This document shows positions 37,201-43,061 of a stretch of DNA of 43,788 nucleotides, piece by piece (position 1 is the stretch's first letter; every line of letters starts with the position of its first letter). Made by a program: the position numbers and the translations under genes. The DNA is from Planctomycetes bacterium GWF2_42_9 (GTDB taxonomy: Bacteria > Planctomycetota > Phycisphaerae > Sedimentisphaerales > UBA12454), in contig MHYA01000146.1 of the NCBI GenBank assembly GCA_001825675.1, positions 37,747 through 81,534 on the forward strand, written 5' to 3'. The notes under the pieces were generated by a model. It was given only the letters and a program-made list of their open reading frames with translations, searched no databases and was not told the DNA's origin.

Positions 37201-37932
37201 AGAAAACAGATTTTGGAAAAACCTAAAAAACTCAGAACATTCACTCTTTGAATGCATGTTAAACAAGGATGCCGTTTTTTCATGCAGAAGTTTTGTATCT
37301 ACTCGATCAAAAAATTGAGACAAATCCATCTGCACCTCAATCCAACTTTTTCCTTTATTGATCAGATGTTTTTTCCAATAATCAGATCTGCTAATGAAGC
37401 GTCTATAATCTTGATAAAACTTGCTATAACAATCCATGTTGCCCCATCCAAAGTGAGCTTCATCGTTGTTCCACGTACAATGGAGTCTATTGCCGTAACT
37501 TACCATGCCTGTCTTTCGTATAGCATCATACGCTTGATCAGTTTTCCCCTGACGGGTTTCAGCAATGTCAGCAAGACACATCATACATGCCACAGCAAGT
37601 GTCTGCTCTCTGATTGAGACATGTGCCAAAGGCCTTAACCGGGCATTGTCCTCTTCTCGCCAACCCTCATTCTTAACATATTCCAGAGTATTGGCCTTTG
37701 GTGCAGGTACAAGTCTTATTTCTGAAGGTCGAAAGTTCTTATGCTCAATAAGCGACCATTCTTTCATCAAAAAAGGCAATCGAATTGTCGATGTATCAAG
37801 CTCAAGAGTGTCCGCATACCAGTTATGGCTCCGAACGTATTGTTGCGCCTTTTTCCATGCCTGAATCAAAATGTAATCCTTTTTTAACCATTTGATATCA
37901 GGCCCTAATCTTATATTTTGAAAATTTTCCAA
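34243..37932 (-). CDS. Reverse transcriptase-nitrilase fusion, defence-associated RT (DRT type 1/UG1-like)
   Basis: 1229 residues, full length. The RT palm lies at about 70-380: motif A VQMDLSQFFDRVD (D203), motif B ALPQGLVASGFFANI (271-282) and motif C YCRYVDDMRF (D316, D317), so all three metal-binding aspartates are present. Residues 390-910 are helical, HEAT-like and of unknown role. The nitrilase domain spans about 928-1195: FKIALVQTV, VLPELS (E999), RQGKQHL (K1062) and ASICYDATD (C1102), a complete Glu-Lys-Cys triad. It ends in a short CxxC tail. This fusion is the hallmark of DRT type 1 (UG1), an anti-phage group; the assignment rests on layout, not a search. No accessory gene is required in that type. 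Two sRNA-like genes lie directly upstream on the same strand. Confidence 0.85.
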   Translation of the reverse strand: MENFQNIRLGPDIKWLKKDYILIQAWKKAQQYVRSHNWYADTLELDTSTIRLPFLMKEWSLIEHKNFRPSEIRLVPAPKANTLEYVKNEGWREEDNARLRPLAHVSIREQTLAVACMMCLADIAETRQGKTDQAYDAIRKTGMVSYGNRLHCTWNNDEAHFGWGNMDCYSKFYQDYRRFISRSDYWKKHLINKGKSWIEVQMDLSQFFDRVDTKLLHEKTASLFNMHSKSECSEFFRFFQNLFSWRWDSESIRTIKSCSALEIESSKPLALPQGLVASGFFANIVLLDFDRAITGLVDTKIPQTNWVVYDYCRYVDDMRFILVADKSDQSPPTDQFIQLSDKVLLRNAPGLLVNRDKTSFICSWQTENKLPISRTMEHTQNKISGPMDIQTAWETTETLQGLLDVAATRKKRDDDEIIRLVDLKPDVKNDTIRRFAAHRLKKTLRLVRVLSNDEQASKEISRTDVDAKMDIIARKLVAKFIEDPSNIRLLSIAFDICPNHQVLKTVLDLIKTHLKGSQNIQMTCYYCISEIYRAGATQIGFVHDAEELPRGDHVNIDDFRNSLSVFARDMLKADTLPWYVQQQLLLYLALQDEPVINLKHANIYSSLHVILKSDSIAMPMHSGSDELLNTFALLLLGFRIQGNRAKYGKSLCLLMENLSSPDMRHYYLSTVISECPELSSTIWKYSKGPVRTIASSYIKTSKEKSIQHAISLLDVSNQELNPFRHEVGLLRLVTAILKVWPSLWSSMDMISPSNLILESQDWDAICNPCKDCDLSVSIRKGTTDIRFKQSEWLPDNLRWKKAIGQLMRSAITGMADSSYRFIEPSLKLIERRYYGIKTTWYRRQFGMFMGRSWLGTSDIPISPWITELISILLTWPGQEIRSSFGIHFKTLNEFKKLINERVKILTQTYAKHSLLPIIEFPITSQLQNNRFKIALVQTVLPSPSELEESPEINDQAIRHRQRNHFMTVLKCIDSMFRARKTHTPSILGSQYVDLIVLPELSIHPEDVYSLTKLAINYKCIIFGGLIYHCHSLKKNKLVNEGIWIIPHQQNESWSLDILRQGKQHLAKDEADIIGLEGYRPCQWIVDINRPGCKPFKITASICYDATDIRLAADLRDVSNCYIISALNKNVDLFDNMATALRYHMYQHIIISNSGLYGGSTAQAPFAERHERTIIHSHGEDQISIKFLELPLSSLRSKSCKKYKTPPAGIMKKRNMCYECGKCKVQTRNR

Positions 37933-38174
37933 GGTTACAAAGTCACTTTCGAATTTAAACGATTGGATTTCATGGTAAAGATTACTTGCAATTTGGCTAT
38001 GGCAAGCCTAAAAGCGGACATGATTATAACTGTTAGTTGAATTGTGGGCAATGCAATACTGAATTTCTGTATTTACTAAAAATTTTTTCGTAACTTGGCG
38101 AAGCCATTTCCGTCATATCTATCGATACCTGGTCGATTCTGGTGCGTCTGGGTCGGGTCTGAATGAGTCGCAAC
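37933..38174 (-). other. RT leader/promoter region
   Basis: No gene or repeat is seen. It should contain the RT promoter, which I cannot pin down; the sequence is AT-rich. The homology between the two sRNA-like modules extends a short way into its upstream border (near 38140-38174). Confidence 0.4.
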
Positions 38175-38335
38175 AAAAAAGAGAAGCACTCTTTAAAGTA
38201 CCTCTCTTTTTCTGGAGGAGGAGGAAGAAAATTGTTTCTAAAAATTCTACGCCATGAGTTGCCCATTGTTCAAAACCGATTTTTGCCATTTACTCAGCCT
38301 AGCAGATCATTAGGATCGCCTGCCTCATTCGCCCT
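38175..38335 (-). ncRNA. Candidate small RNA copy 1 with anti-Shine-Dalgarno motif
   Basis: Read on the minus strand, a -10 TATAAC (38342-38347) precedes a start near 38335. The RNA then has GAGGGCGAATGAGGCAGG, a middle block GGCGTAGAATTTTTAGAA and CCTCCTCCTCC (38214-38224). It ends in a hairpin with AGAGAGGTACT and AGTGCTTCTCT arms and six U (38175-38180). The hairpin has two mismatches as plus-strand RNA but only G-U wobbles as minus-strand RNA, which fixes the strand. The length is about 160 nt. The C-rich motif is complementary to ribosome-binding sites, as in anti-SD trans-acting sRNAs such as the CcsR or cuckoo RNAs of alphaproteobacteria. The function is inferred. Confidence 0.5.
38180..38207 (-). 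terminator. Intrinsic terminator of sRNA copy 1
   Basis: Eleven-base arms (38180-38190 and 38197-38207) with a 6-base loop, followed on the minus strand by six U at 38175-38180. Pairing is complete only if G-U wobbles of the minus-strand transcript are allowed. Confidence 0.7.
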
Positions 38336-38402
38336 CGTTCAGTTATAAAAAGCGATCCTGAGTCACCTTGGTAAGCCTGGGTGGCTCTGGATGGGGCGCA
38401 AT

Positions 38403-38606
38403 AAAAAAGAAGCACTCGGTAAAGTGCTTCTCGTTTTAGGGGAGGAGGAAAACTCTTCTAATATCTTTACGCTACTTACCTTCTGCTGTTCATATTTGGG
38501 TACTAGAAGCATCCGAAAAGGTTTTCGTTTTCCGCTTTATGTTTTTATCCAAACTGAGTCTGATTGTGATCACAGATTAACTAGGACCTCCTGCCTGATT
38601 CATCCC
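38403..38606 (-). ncRNA. Candidate small RNA copy 2 with anti-Shine-Dalgarno motif
   Basis: This is a diverged tandem copy of the 38175-38335 module. On the minus strand a -35-like TTGTTT (38637-38642), an 18-bp spacer and TATTAA (38613-38618) place the start near 38606. The RNA has GAGGGATGAATCAGGCAGG, a middle block TAGCGTAAAGATATTAGAA and CCTCCTCCCC (38439-38448). A perfect 9-bp terminator hairpin and six U (38403-38408) follow. The conserved blocks are in the same order as in copy 1, and homology continues past the terminator (TTGCGAC and ATTGCGC). The length is about 200 nt because the region between the 5' and middle blocks is longer. The exact CCUCCUCCC motif is the same as the one that names the CcsR RNAs. 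Confidence 0.5.
38408..38431 (-). terminator. Intrinsic terminator of sRNA copy 2
   Basis: AGAAGCACT (38408-38416) and AGTGCTTCT (38423-38431) form a perfect 9-bp stem with a 6-base loop. On the minus strand six U follow (38403-38408). This is a textbook Rho-independent terminator. Confidence 0.8.
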
Positions 38607-38792
38607 TCATTTTTAATATCAAAAAATGTGTTTTAAAAACAAATCCCAGACAAGAATGGCACACAGTTGGCACTGGCTTCAGGAATGACAAGTACGCCCG
38701 TTTGCCGCCAGAGGACAAAATTCGCTCGTTTTTGAGCAGCTTGAGAGGAGGGAAACTGTTGTAAGTAATTGATGTTGAAGGAGTAAAGAAAA

Positions 38793-38834
38793 TGGGCGAT
38801 TAGGGACTCGAACCCCAGACCCCCTGCGTGTAAA
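38793..38834 (-). other. Attachment-site scar: 3' half of a tRNA-Val(UAC) gene
   Basis: The minus strand carries the tRNA-Val 3' part: an anticodon-loop remnant TTTACAC (anticodon UAC at 38830-38832), the 3' anticodon arm GCAGG, the variable region, the T arm with GGTTCGAGTCC, and the acceptor strand ATCGCCC plus discriminator A at 38793. The 5' half (acceptor, D arm, 5' anticodon arm) is absent, so it is not a working tRNA. Such fragments are left where tyrosine-recombinase elements insert into the 3' half of a tRNA gene. The fragment's 3' end points left, so the displaced chromosomal side is left and the element is to the right of 38834. The crossover lies at or next to the anticodon loop. 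Confidence 0.8.
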
Positions 38835-39395
38835 AACGAAGCTCCTCTTGTAAGTTCCTGTCTTTAAATGAGTTATAAGCTGTTTTTGAGCGTAAAAACT
38901 GATTACCGACTCATTGCCGACTGGCTGCTAGTTCAATGCCTACTCACAACCCATTGATGATTTACGCTGGATTTACGCCCAAAATCAGGATGATGTAGGC
39001 TCATTTTAACCGATCTTCCCCCTTACCCATTCCCCAAACCCTCTCCAAAGGGTGAAATGACATCTTAGACCAGCGTGGATGATGCCGTATTCAGGGCAAA
39101 TGGACGGCTGGCATGCATTCGAACTAGGAACCACCGTCACTCATGGCTCTTAGAGGTTGCAAAGGTTGTTAAGGGGGTAAAGTTTTCAAAAGTTTTTGAC
39201 TATACGGCTTCTAGCAGTTTAGGTGTTTTAGGGAAAGTTTTTAGAACTCAACCAACCTTTCCAACCTTAACAACCCAAAATATTGAAAACTCATTAGGTC
39301 TGTGAGTTTGTACACAACTTGACGACCTGCAAGATTATTGTTGTCTTTTTCTGCCGTAAATAGGATAATATCCTCGACAATTGAATAATATGAAA
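38835..39395. other. Non-coding element end with arm-like repeats
   Basis: No gene is visible. Next to the attachment scar GCGTAAA (38890-38896) is the inverse of TTTACGC at 38961-38967 and 38972-38978, which are 11 bp apart. CCGACT occurs at 38906-38911 and 38917-38922, also 11 bp apart. Helically phased short repeats inside an element end are what integrase arm-binding sites look like; this is inference. Further right 39155-39275 holds another repeat set. Confidence 0.45.
39155..39275. repeat. Inverted and direct GGTTGnnAAGG repeats
   Basis: GGTTGCAAAGGTTGTTAAGG (39155-39174) on the plus strand faces CCTTTCCAACCTTAACAACC (39256-39275). The exact 11-mer GGTTGTTAAGG and its inverse lie about 90 bp apart, and each arm is itself made of two or three GGTTGnnAAGG units spaced about 9-10 bp. 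This suggests protein-binding sites near the element end. Confidence 0.55.
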
Positions 39396-39604
39396 GTTAG
39401 CTGAACTTTGTGAGCGTTCCAGTTGAAACTGCGAAATTTCAAAAAATCGGAAATGCACATGAGTCAGTGTCCGTTTGCCTTTGGCAAATCGGGCACTGCT
39501 TGCGTGTTCCGATTAGGCTTTCGCAGGCCTCAACTGGGCACGAGTGTAGCGGTGCCCTTTATTTTGCGCTTACCAATTTCATCATTTCCTAGGGTTCCGC
39601 TAAC
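39396..39604. repeat. Long nested imperfect inverted repeat
   Basis: From outside inward the paired blocks are GTTAGCTGAAC/GTTCCGCTAAC (39396-39406, 39594-39604), CCAGTTGA/TCAACTGG (39419-39426, 39530-39537), CTGCGAAA/TTTCGCAG (39429-39436, 39519-39526), AATCGGAA/TTCCGATT (39445-39452, 39507-39514), CAGTGTCCG/CGGGCACTG (39465-39473, 39490-39498, one G-T) and TTTGCC/GGCAAA (39474-39479, 39483-39488) around a TTT loop, with one bulged T (39489). The central 119 bases can form one extended hairpin. A second hairpin GGGCAC/GTGCCC (39536-39557) followed by TTTATTTT sits on the right side. It may be a structured RNA leader, a recombination site or a MITE-like element. Confidence 0.65.
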
Positions 39605-39655
39605 AACTTGAATTAATGCAGCGTGTTGCTGCATATTTTAGCAGGAGAGAAGAAA

Positions 39656-40411
39656 ATGGTAAAGTTGACAATGATTATGTTCGTTATGGTATCTGTTCCG
39701 GTCTTTGCCGGGATAGATAACGGTTTAGTGCTTCACTATGAATTCGAAGGCAATGCCAATGATAGTTCAGGACATAGCTTCAATGGCACCGAGATAGGTG
39801 GTCTTACCTATGTTCAGGGAGTAAGCGGATATGCAGGCAGTTTTGATGGCGTGGATGATTATATCGACATCAGCACAAGCTTGGGCGGCTACTCAGCTTT
39901 TTCGCAATTCGCCTGGGTCAAAATCAATGCTCTACAATCCTCCAGCAGTTTCATTCAAACATCCAATTGGTATGTAGATGATACGCATGGCAATGATGGT
40001 GGTTTCGATTTGGCAGTTGCGGCGGGGAGTTATGTTAAATCATGGATCAACCAACCAGACAGAACAGCTGACTCGGAGATCGCAAATTCGCATGTAGACT
40101 TAAATCAATGGTATTTTGTTGGTGTTACATGGGATGGTTCTACTCACCGCATGTATCTTAATGGAACCGAAGTAGCAAGTTCAACATACACCGGTTACAT
40201 GGGTACTTCGGATAAGAATTCACTAGTTGCGGCCAAACACTATGGTGATGGGCTAACAGGATTTCTGAATGGTAACATCGATGAACTTCGGATTTACAAT
40301 CGTGCATTGAATACCCAAGAGATTGAGCAGTTGTACACCATCCCTGAACCCGCTACCCTGCTACTGCTATGCTTGGGAGCGGTGGTATTGAGACAAAATC
40401 ATAAATACTAG
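39656..40411 (+). CDS. LamG-domain PEP-CTERM protein
   Basis: 251 residues from the ATG at 39656, which has GGAGAG six bases upstream; the frame is open from 39623. The signal peptide is MVKLTMIMFVMVSVPVFA. A LamG/concanavalin-like jelly roll follows, with LHYEFEGNANDSSGHSFNGT, YAGSFDGVDDYI, QWYFVGVTWDGSTHRMYLNG and IDELRIYNRALNTQEI. The C-terminus is the exosortase signal IPEPATLLLLCLGAVVLRQ. The protein is exported and sorted to the surface, probably as a carbohydrate-binding protein. It lies inside the tRNA-Val element, just after the long inverted repeat, which is unusual cargo. Its use of an exosortase would depend on the host. Confidence 0.85.
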   Translation: MVKLTMIMFVMVSVPVFAGIDNGLVLHYEFEGNANDSSGHSFNGTEIGGLTYVQGVSGYAGSFDGVDDYIDISTSLGGYSAFSQFAWVKINALQSSSSFIQTSNWYVDDTHGNDGGFDLAVAAGSYVKSWINQPDRTADSEIANSHVDLNQWYFVGVTWDGSTHRMYLNGTEVASSTYTGYMGTSDKNSLVAAKHYGDGLTGFLNGNIDELRIYNRALNTQEIEQLYTIPEPATLLLLCLGAVVLRQNHKY

Positions 40412-40422
40412 AAATCGTGAAA

Positions 40423-40590
40423 ATGGGCAAATATATCGCTATTGCTGTCGTATTGTTTGCTCTACTTCCGGTCATGGCTGCTATGTTGGGACCACTTTTC
40501 GTTCCGGTCATATTTGGGCTGGTGATTGTATGGGCAGTGCTGTACCTGTGTTTTCTTGTTATAAAGTGGCTTTTCAGGTTATTCATGTAA
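40423..40590 (+). CDS. Small membrane protein (55 residues)
   Basis: The ATG at 40423 opens MGKYIAIAVVLFALLPVMAA, then a second span FVPVIFGLVIVWAVLYLCFL, and ends KWLFRLFM. Two hydrophobic helices take up most of the protein. It starts 11 bp after the PEP-CTERM gene and stops 18 bp before the lipoprotein-like gene, so it is probably in the same transcript. No family was recognised. Confidence 0.5.
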   Translation: MGKYIAIAVVLFALLPVMAAMLGPLFVPVIFGLVIVWAVLYLCFLVIKWLFRLFM

Positions 40591-40608
40591 TTCTTGAAAG
40601 TATAGAAA

Positions 40609-40959
40609 ATGCGTCAGACTTTCCTGCTCGTAATCATGTGCAGTTGTATGCTCTCTATGCTTGGTGGAGGATGTACTTACACCGAGAACAAGGACGAACT
40701 GGCCGCATGGGTGAAAAGCTCTATAGAAGAGCACATAGCCAAAGACCCTGATTGGGCAGGTTTAGAGGTGGTGGAAATAACATTGGTGAGAGAATCGTTG
40801 AACAAATTCAATGGGCTTGCTGAATTCCGATACGATGGTGAAACAGAGTACACAAATGTTATCGTCACTGTTGATGGCGACAGCAAAATATATCAGTGCG
40901 AACCTCCCCGAAAGTTGATTATAAAGAGATTAGCTACTTTGGGTAGTTCAGTCAATTAA
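40609..40959 (+). CDS. Small exported or lipoprotein-like protein
   Basis: 116 residues. The N-terminus MRQTFLLVIMCSCMLSMLGGGC resembles a lipoprotein signal, but the residues before the cysteine (LGGGC) do not fit the lipobox exactly. The mature part is small and mixed alpha/beta (DELAAWVKSSIEEHI, then VVEITLVRESLNKFNGLAEF, FRYDGETEYTNVIVTVDGD) and looks like a cystatin-like or DUF4333-like fold; this is only a resemblance. It lies in a tight plus-strand run in the element. Function unknown. Confidence 0.65.
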   Translation: MRQTFLLVIMCSCMLSMLGGGCTYTENKDELAAWVKSSIEEHIAKDPDWAGLEVVEITLVRESLNKFNGLAEFRYDGETEYTNVIVTVDGDSKIYQCEPPRKLIIKRLATLGSSVN

Positions 40960-40996
40960 TGCGATCGCAAATTATTTTCACAAGAAAGGAAAATTT

Positions 40997-41536
40997 ATGC
41001 CTTCGGCTTTAGCAGTATTGTTCACAATATTACTTCTAGGTTCGTGTATTTTTATTGATGCACTTGCAGAAACAATGCCATTTGTTACCTATGCAATGAT
41101 ATTTATAAGTATAGTATGGGCTGGCATCGATGCATCTAGCATTGAATTGAAGAAATATAAAAACAGCGTAGCCTCAGGGCCGGTTATGCTGGTAATTGGA
41201 ATGCTCTTGTTATGGCCGATAGTTTTCCCGGCATATCTGGCAGCAAGGTACAGGATAAAGAAAGTTAAGGCAGAGTTGAAGAATGGTACACTGACGCAGA
41301 AAGCAATTAGCCCTAACAATCAACTTTGCAGTACTTGTGGCAAACACATTGGTGAAAATAGTAATTTTTGTCCTTTCTGTGGTGTTAGATCAAATTCCGC
41401 CACGGAATGTCGCTCTGCTGATACTAATGGCACTCTGTCACAGATTGAAAGACTGGCTGGATTGAAAGACAAGGGGATTCTAACGGAAGATGAATTCAAA
41501 AACGAAAAACAAAAGCTATTGAATTCTGCAAGATAG
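40997..41536 (+). CDS. Membrane protein with zinc ribbon and SHOCT domain
   Basis: 179 residues. Two or three hydrophobic spans lie in the first 85 residues (MPSALAVLFTILLLGSCIF.., MPFVTYAMIFISIVWAGID, GPVMLVIGMLLLWPIVFPAY). A zinc ribbon follows at about 111-129 (CSTCGKHIGENSNFCPFCG). The C-terminal SHOCT motif (about 150-177) reads QIERLAGLKDKGILTEDEF, then KNEKQKLL. SHOCT tails are thought to mediate oligomerisation. AAAGGAAAATTT precedes the start. The role is unknown, and it is in the element's cargo run. Confidence 0.8.
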   Translation: MPSALAVLFTILLLGSCIFIDALAETMPFVTYAMIFISIVWAGIDASSIELKKYKNSVASGPVMLVIGMLLLWPIVFPAYLAARYRIKKVKAELKNGTLTQKAISPNNQLCSTCGKHIGENSNFCPFCGVRSNSATECRSADTNGTLSQIERLAGLKDKGILTEDEFKNEKQKLLNSAR

Positions 41537-41756
41537 TATACTACTGAAGATTCCTGAATCAATTAGGTGCTGGATGCACTACAGGGTAGGCGCACATAAT
41601 TATAGCAATCGGACCAATTATAGCATTTAACTATTGAACAGGGTGACTTTCAAACGCAGGGGATTTCTTACTATGCTCCCTGCCAGATGATGGTTTTCAT
41701 TATTCCGGGGATTCAGTCACGTTGGTGCTTTATACTTGCCTATATTTTCAAAGTTA

Positions 41757-41785
41757 TTGAACATTATTGGACAAACTGGTAGAAT
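41757..41785 (+). promoter_or_regulatory. Sigma70-type promoter of the 41824 gene
   Basis: TTGAAC (41757-41762), a 17-bp spacer and TAGAAT (41780-41785) lie 39 bp before the start codon at 41824. The preceding 290 bp from the SHOCT gene stop hold nothing else that I can see. Confidence 0.5.
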
Positions 41786-41823
41786 CAATGTTTTAGAATT
41801 ACTCTTATAAGTGTTGATGGAAA

Positions 41824-42690
41824 ATGCCTGAGCAGATAAAACACCAGAACTCGCCGCTTATTCCTAGTGAGACGCTTATCTCTGAGATTCTCACCAGACT
41901 CAATAAATTGAAAGCGATAAAAGAAAAGTTTGGTCAAACAGCCTGGCCCTCGTATATAAAAAAGAAAACCACCAAAACGGCAATGAACATAACGGAGCTT
42001 ATCAATGTAGCATCTGAGTTTGGTGTCTCATTAAGTAAAGAGGAAGTGATCAAGCTTTTCCCGAATTTCGACCAAATCAGCTCTTTAGTCACACTGGATA
42101 ATATACGTGAGCAGACTAAAATTCCATGTATCCACATCAGAATACCACCGCCACCGGCGGGAGAAGAATCGCTGAGGAATTTTGTTGATTATGTAGAGTC
42201 CGCCTTAAAACAAAAAATTGAGACGGCTCAAGGTGAATGGTGGGACAAGCATGTACGACCGTTGATAGATGAAATTGAGCTAGAACTTTTCCCATATTGG
42301 CCGTACTTCATACATTATGGCACTTGGCGAGGGATGGAACGTACTTTCATTCGAATGACAATCGAATCGAGAGAGCTTGAAAAATTGTCGGAGGTAATCA
42401 AAGAATTTGAAAAATTCAAGCACATGTCTGCCAATCTGAAAGCCAGTGGCCAAAATGTAGATGTCATAGACAAGCAAGAGACTCAGCCACTTGCAATACT
42501 GAATGAAGGTGAATGGTCTAACGCTATGTCAAAAAAAGAAATAATCGCAGTGTTGGGCCTAGGTAGCTATTCTAAACTAAACACTTTCTCTAAAAACCAT
42601 CCGCTTAAGCAAGCAGGAAATCGTCAATTATGGCAGATTCGAATTGACGACATGGACAAGAACATGCGTCAAAAATTCAAAAAAGCCTGA
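41824..42690 (+). CDS. Unknown element protein with C-terminal helix-turn-helix-like domain
   Basis: 288 residues, no family recognised. The first third is helical (SETLISEILTRLNKLKAIKE, then FGVSLSKEEVIKLFPNFDQ). The middle has an aromatic-rich stretch ELFPYWPYFIHYGTWRGMER. A coiled region is followed by a C-terminal segment with MSKKEIIAVLGLGSYSKLNT and FSKNHPLKQAGNRQLWQIRI, which has the pattern of a DNA-binding helix-turn-helix/wing domain. Its own promoter lies just upstream. Five 10-bp repeats start right at its stop codon and precede the primase genes, so an initiator or regulator role is plausible but unproven. Confidence 0.6.
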   Translation: MPEQIKHQNSPLIPSETLISEILTRLNKLKAIKEKFGQTAWPSYIKKKTTKTAMNITELINVASEFGVSLSKEEVIKLFPNFDQISSLVTLDNIREQTKIPCIHIRIPPPPAGEESLRNFVDYVESALKQKIETAQGEWWDKHVRPLIDEIELELFPYWPYFIHYGTWRGMERTFIRMTIESRELEKLSEVIKEFEKFKHMSANLKASGQNVDVIDKQETQPLAILNEGEWSNAMSKKEIIAVLGLGSYSKLNTFSKNHPLKQAGNRQLWQIRIDDMDKNMRQKFKKA

Positions 42691-42740
42691 TCAAACTGCC
42701 TCAAACTCACCAAAACTGGTCAAAACTGATCAAGACTCCG
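42691..42740 (+). repeat. Five 10-bp tandem repeats (iteron-like)
   Basis: Five consecutive 10-base units, TCAAACTGCC, TCAAACTCAC, CAAAACTGGT, CAAAACTGAT and CAAGACTCCG, each have ACT at unit positions 5-7 after an A-rich run. The period is exactly 10 bp, close to one helical turn, so bound proteins would line up on one face. The block lies between the DNA-binding-like gene and the helper/primase genes, typical for an origin or operator. Confidence 0.65.
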
Positions 42741-42830
42741 CCTTCAACCACTTTCTTGTAATTTGAAATTAGGTAGGCTCTAAGCCAATCAAATTTTATC
42801 TGAGTCTACTACTATTTACAGGAGGTGTTT

Positions 42831-43061
42831 ATGACCAGGTATGAGTGGTTCTTACAAAAAGTTCGTAATCGTGGGGATTGCCTCAGCGTCGAGGAACTTG
42901 CCGCTCGAGCCAATGTGGGCGAGGAAGTGGCACGGTCTGCTCTACGTCACGTTGAACCAGTTAGGCTGGGATGCTACTTGGAGAACTGCGTCTATCCAGC
43001 TAACGAGGGCATCGAGGCAATCAAACATTATACCAAGACCGGAGGGGCGACTAGATCATGA
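42831..43061 (+). CDS. Small winged-helix-like protein
   Basis: 76 residues from the ATG at 42831, with AGGAGG (42820-42825) five bases before it. An upstream in-frame GTG at 42825 overlaps that box and is unlikely. The core SVEELAARANVGEEVARSAL, then RHV, is a short helix-turn-helix, followed by a strand pair (VRLGCYLENCVYPANEG). Its stop overlaps the primase start by 4 bp (ATGA), so the two are translationally coupled. The likely role is as a replication or regulation partner of the primase. Confidence 0.65.
   Translation: MTRYEWFLQKVRNRGDCLSVEELAARANVGEEVARSALRHVEPVRLGCYLENCVYPANEGIEAIKHYTKTGGATRS

Noticed and set aside
34243-37932. Group II intron or retron RT
   Set aside because: No intron maturase domain or domain V/VI-like RNA is seen, and the C-terminal nitrilase fusion and length do not fit a retron.
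38163-38636. Two plus-strand frames (38163-38348 and 38391-38636) starting MSRNKKE and MGRNKKE
   Set aside because: Their similar N-termini come from the shared terminator and C-rich block read on the wrong strand. The frames diverge at once, codons fall on hairpin arms, and no ribosome-binding site precedes them.
38793-38834. Functional tRNA-Val gene
   Set aside because: The 5' acceptor strand, D arm and 5' anticodon arm are missing upstream on the minus strand.
39396-39604. Reading the long inverted repeat as a standard integron attC site
   Set aside because: The outer core-like boxes are in the order GTTAGC..GCTAAC, opposite to RYYYAAC..GTTRRRY of attC, and no integron integrase or cassette array is visible.
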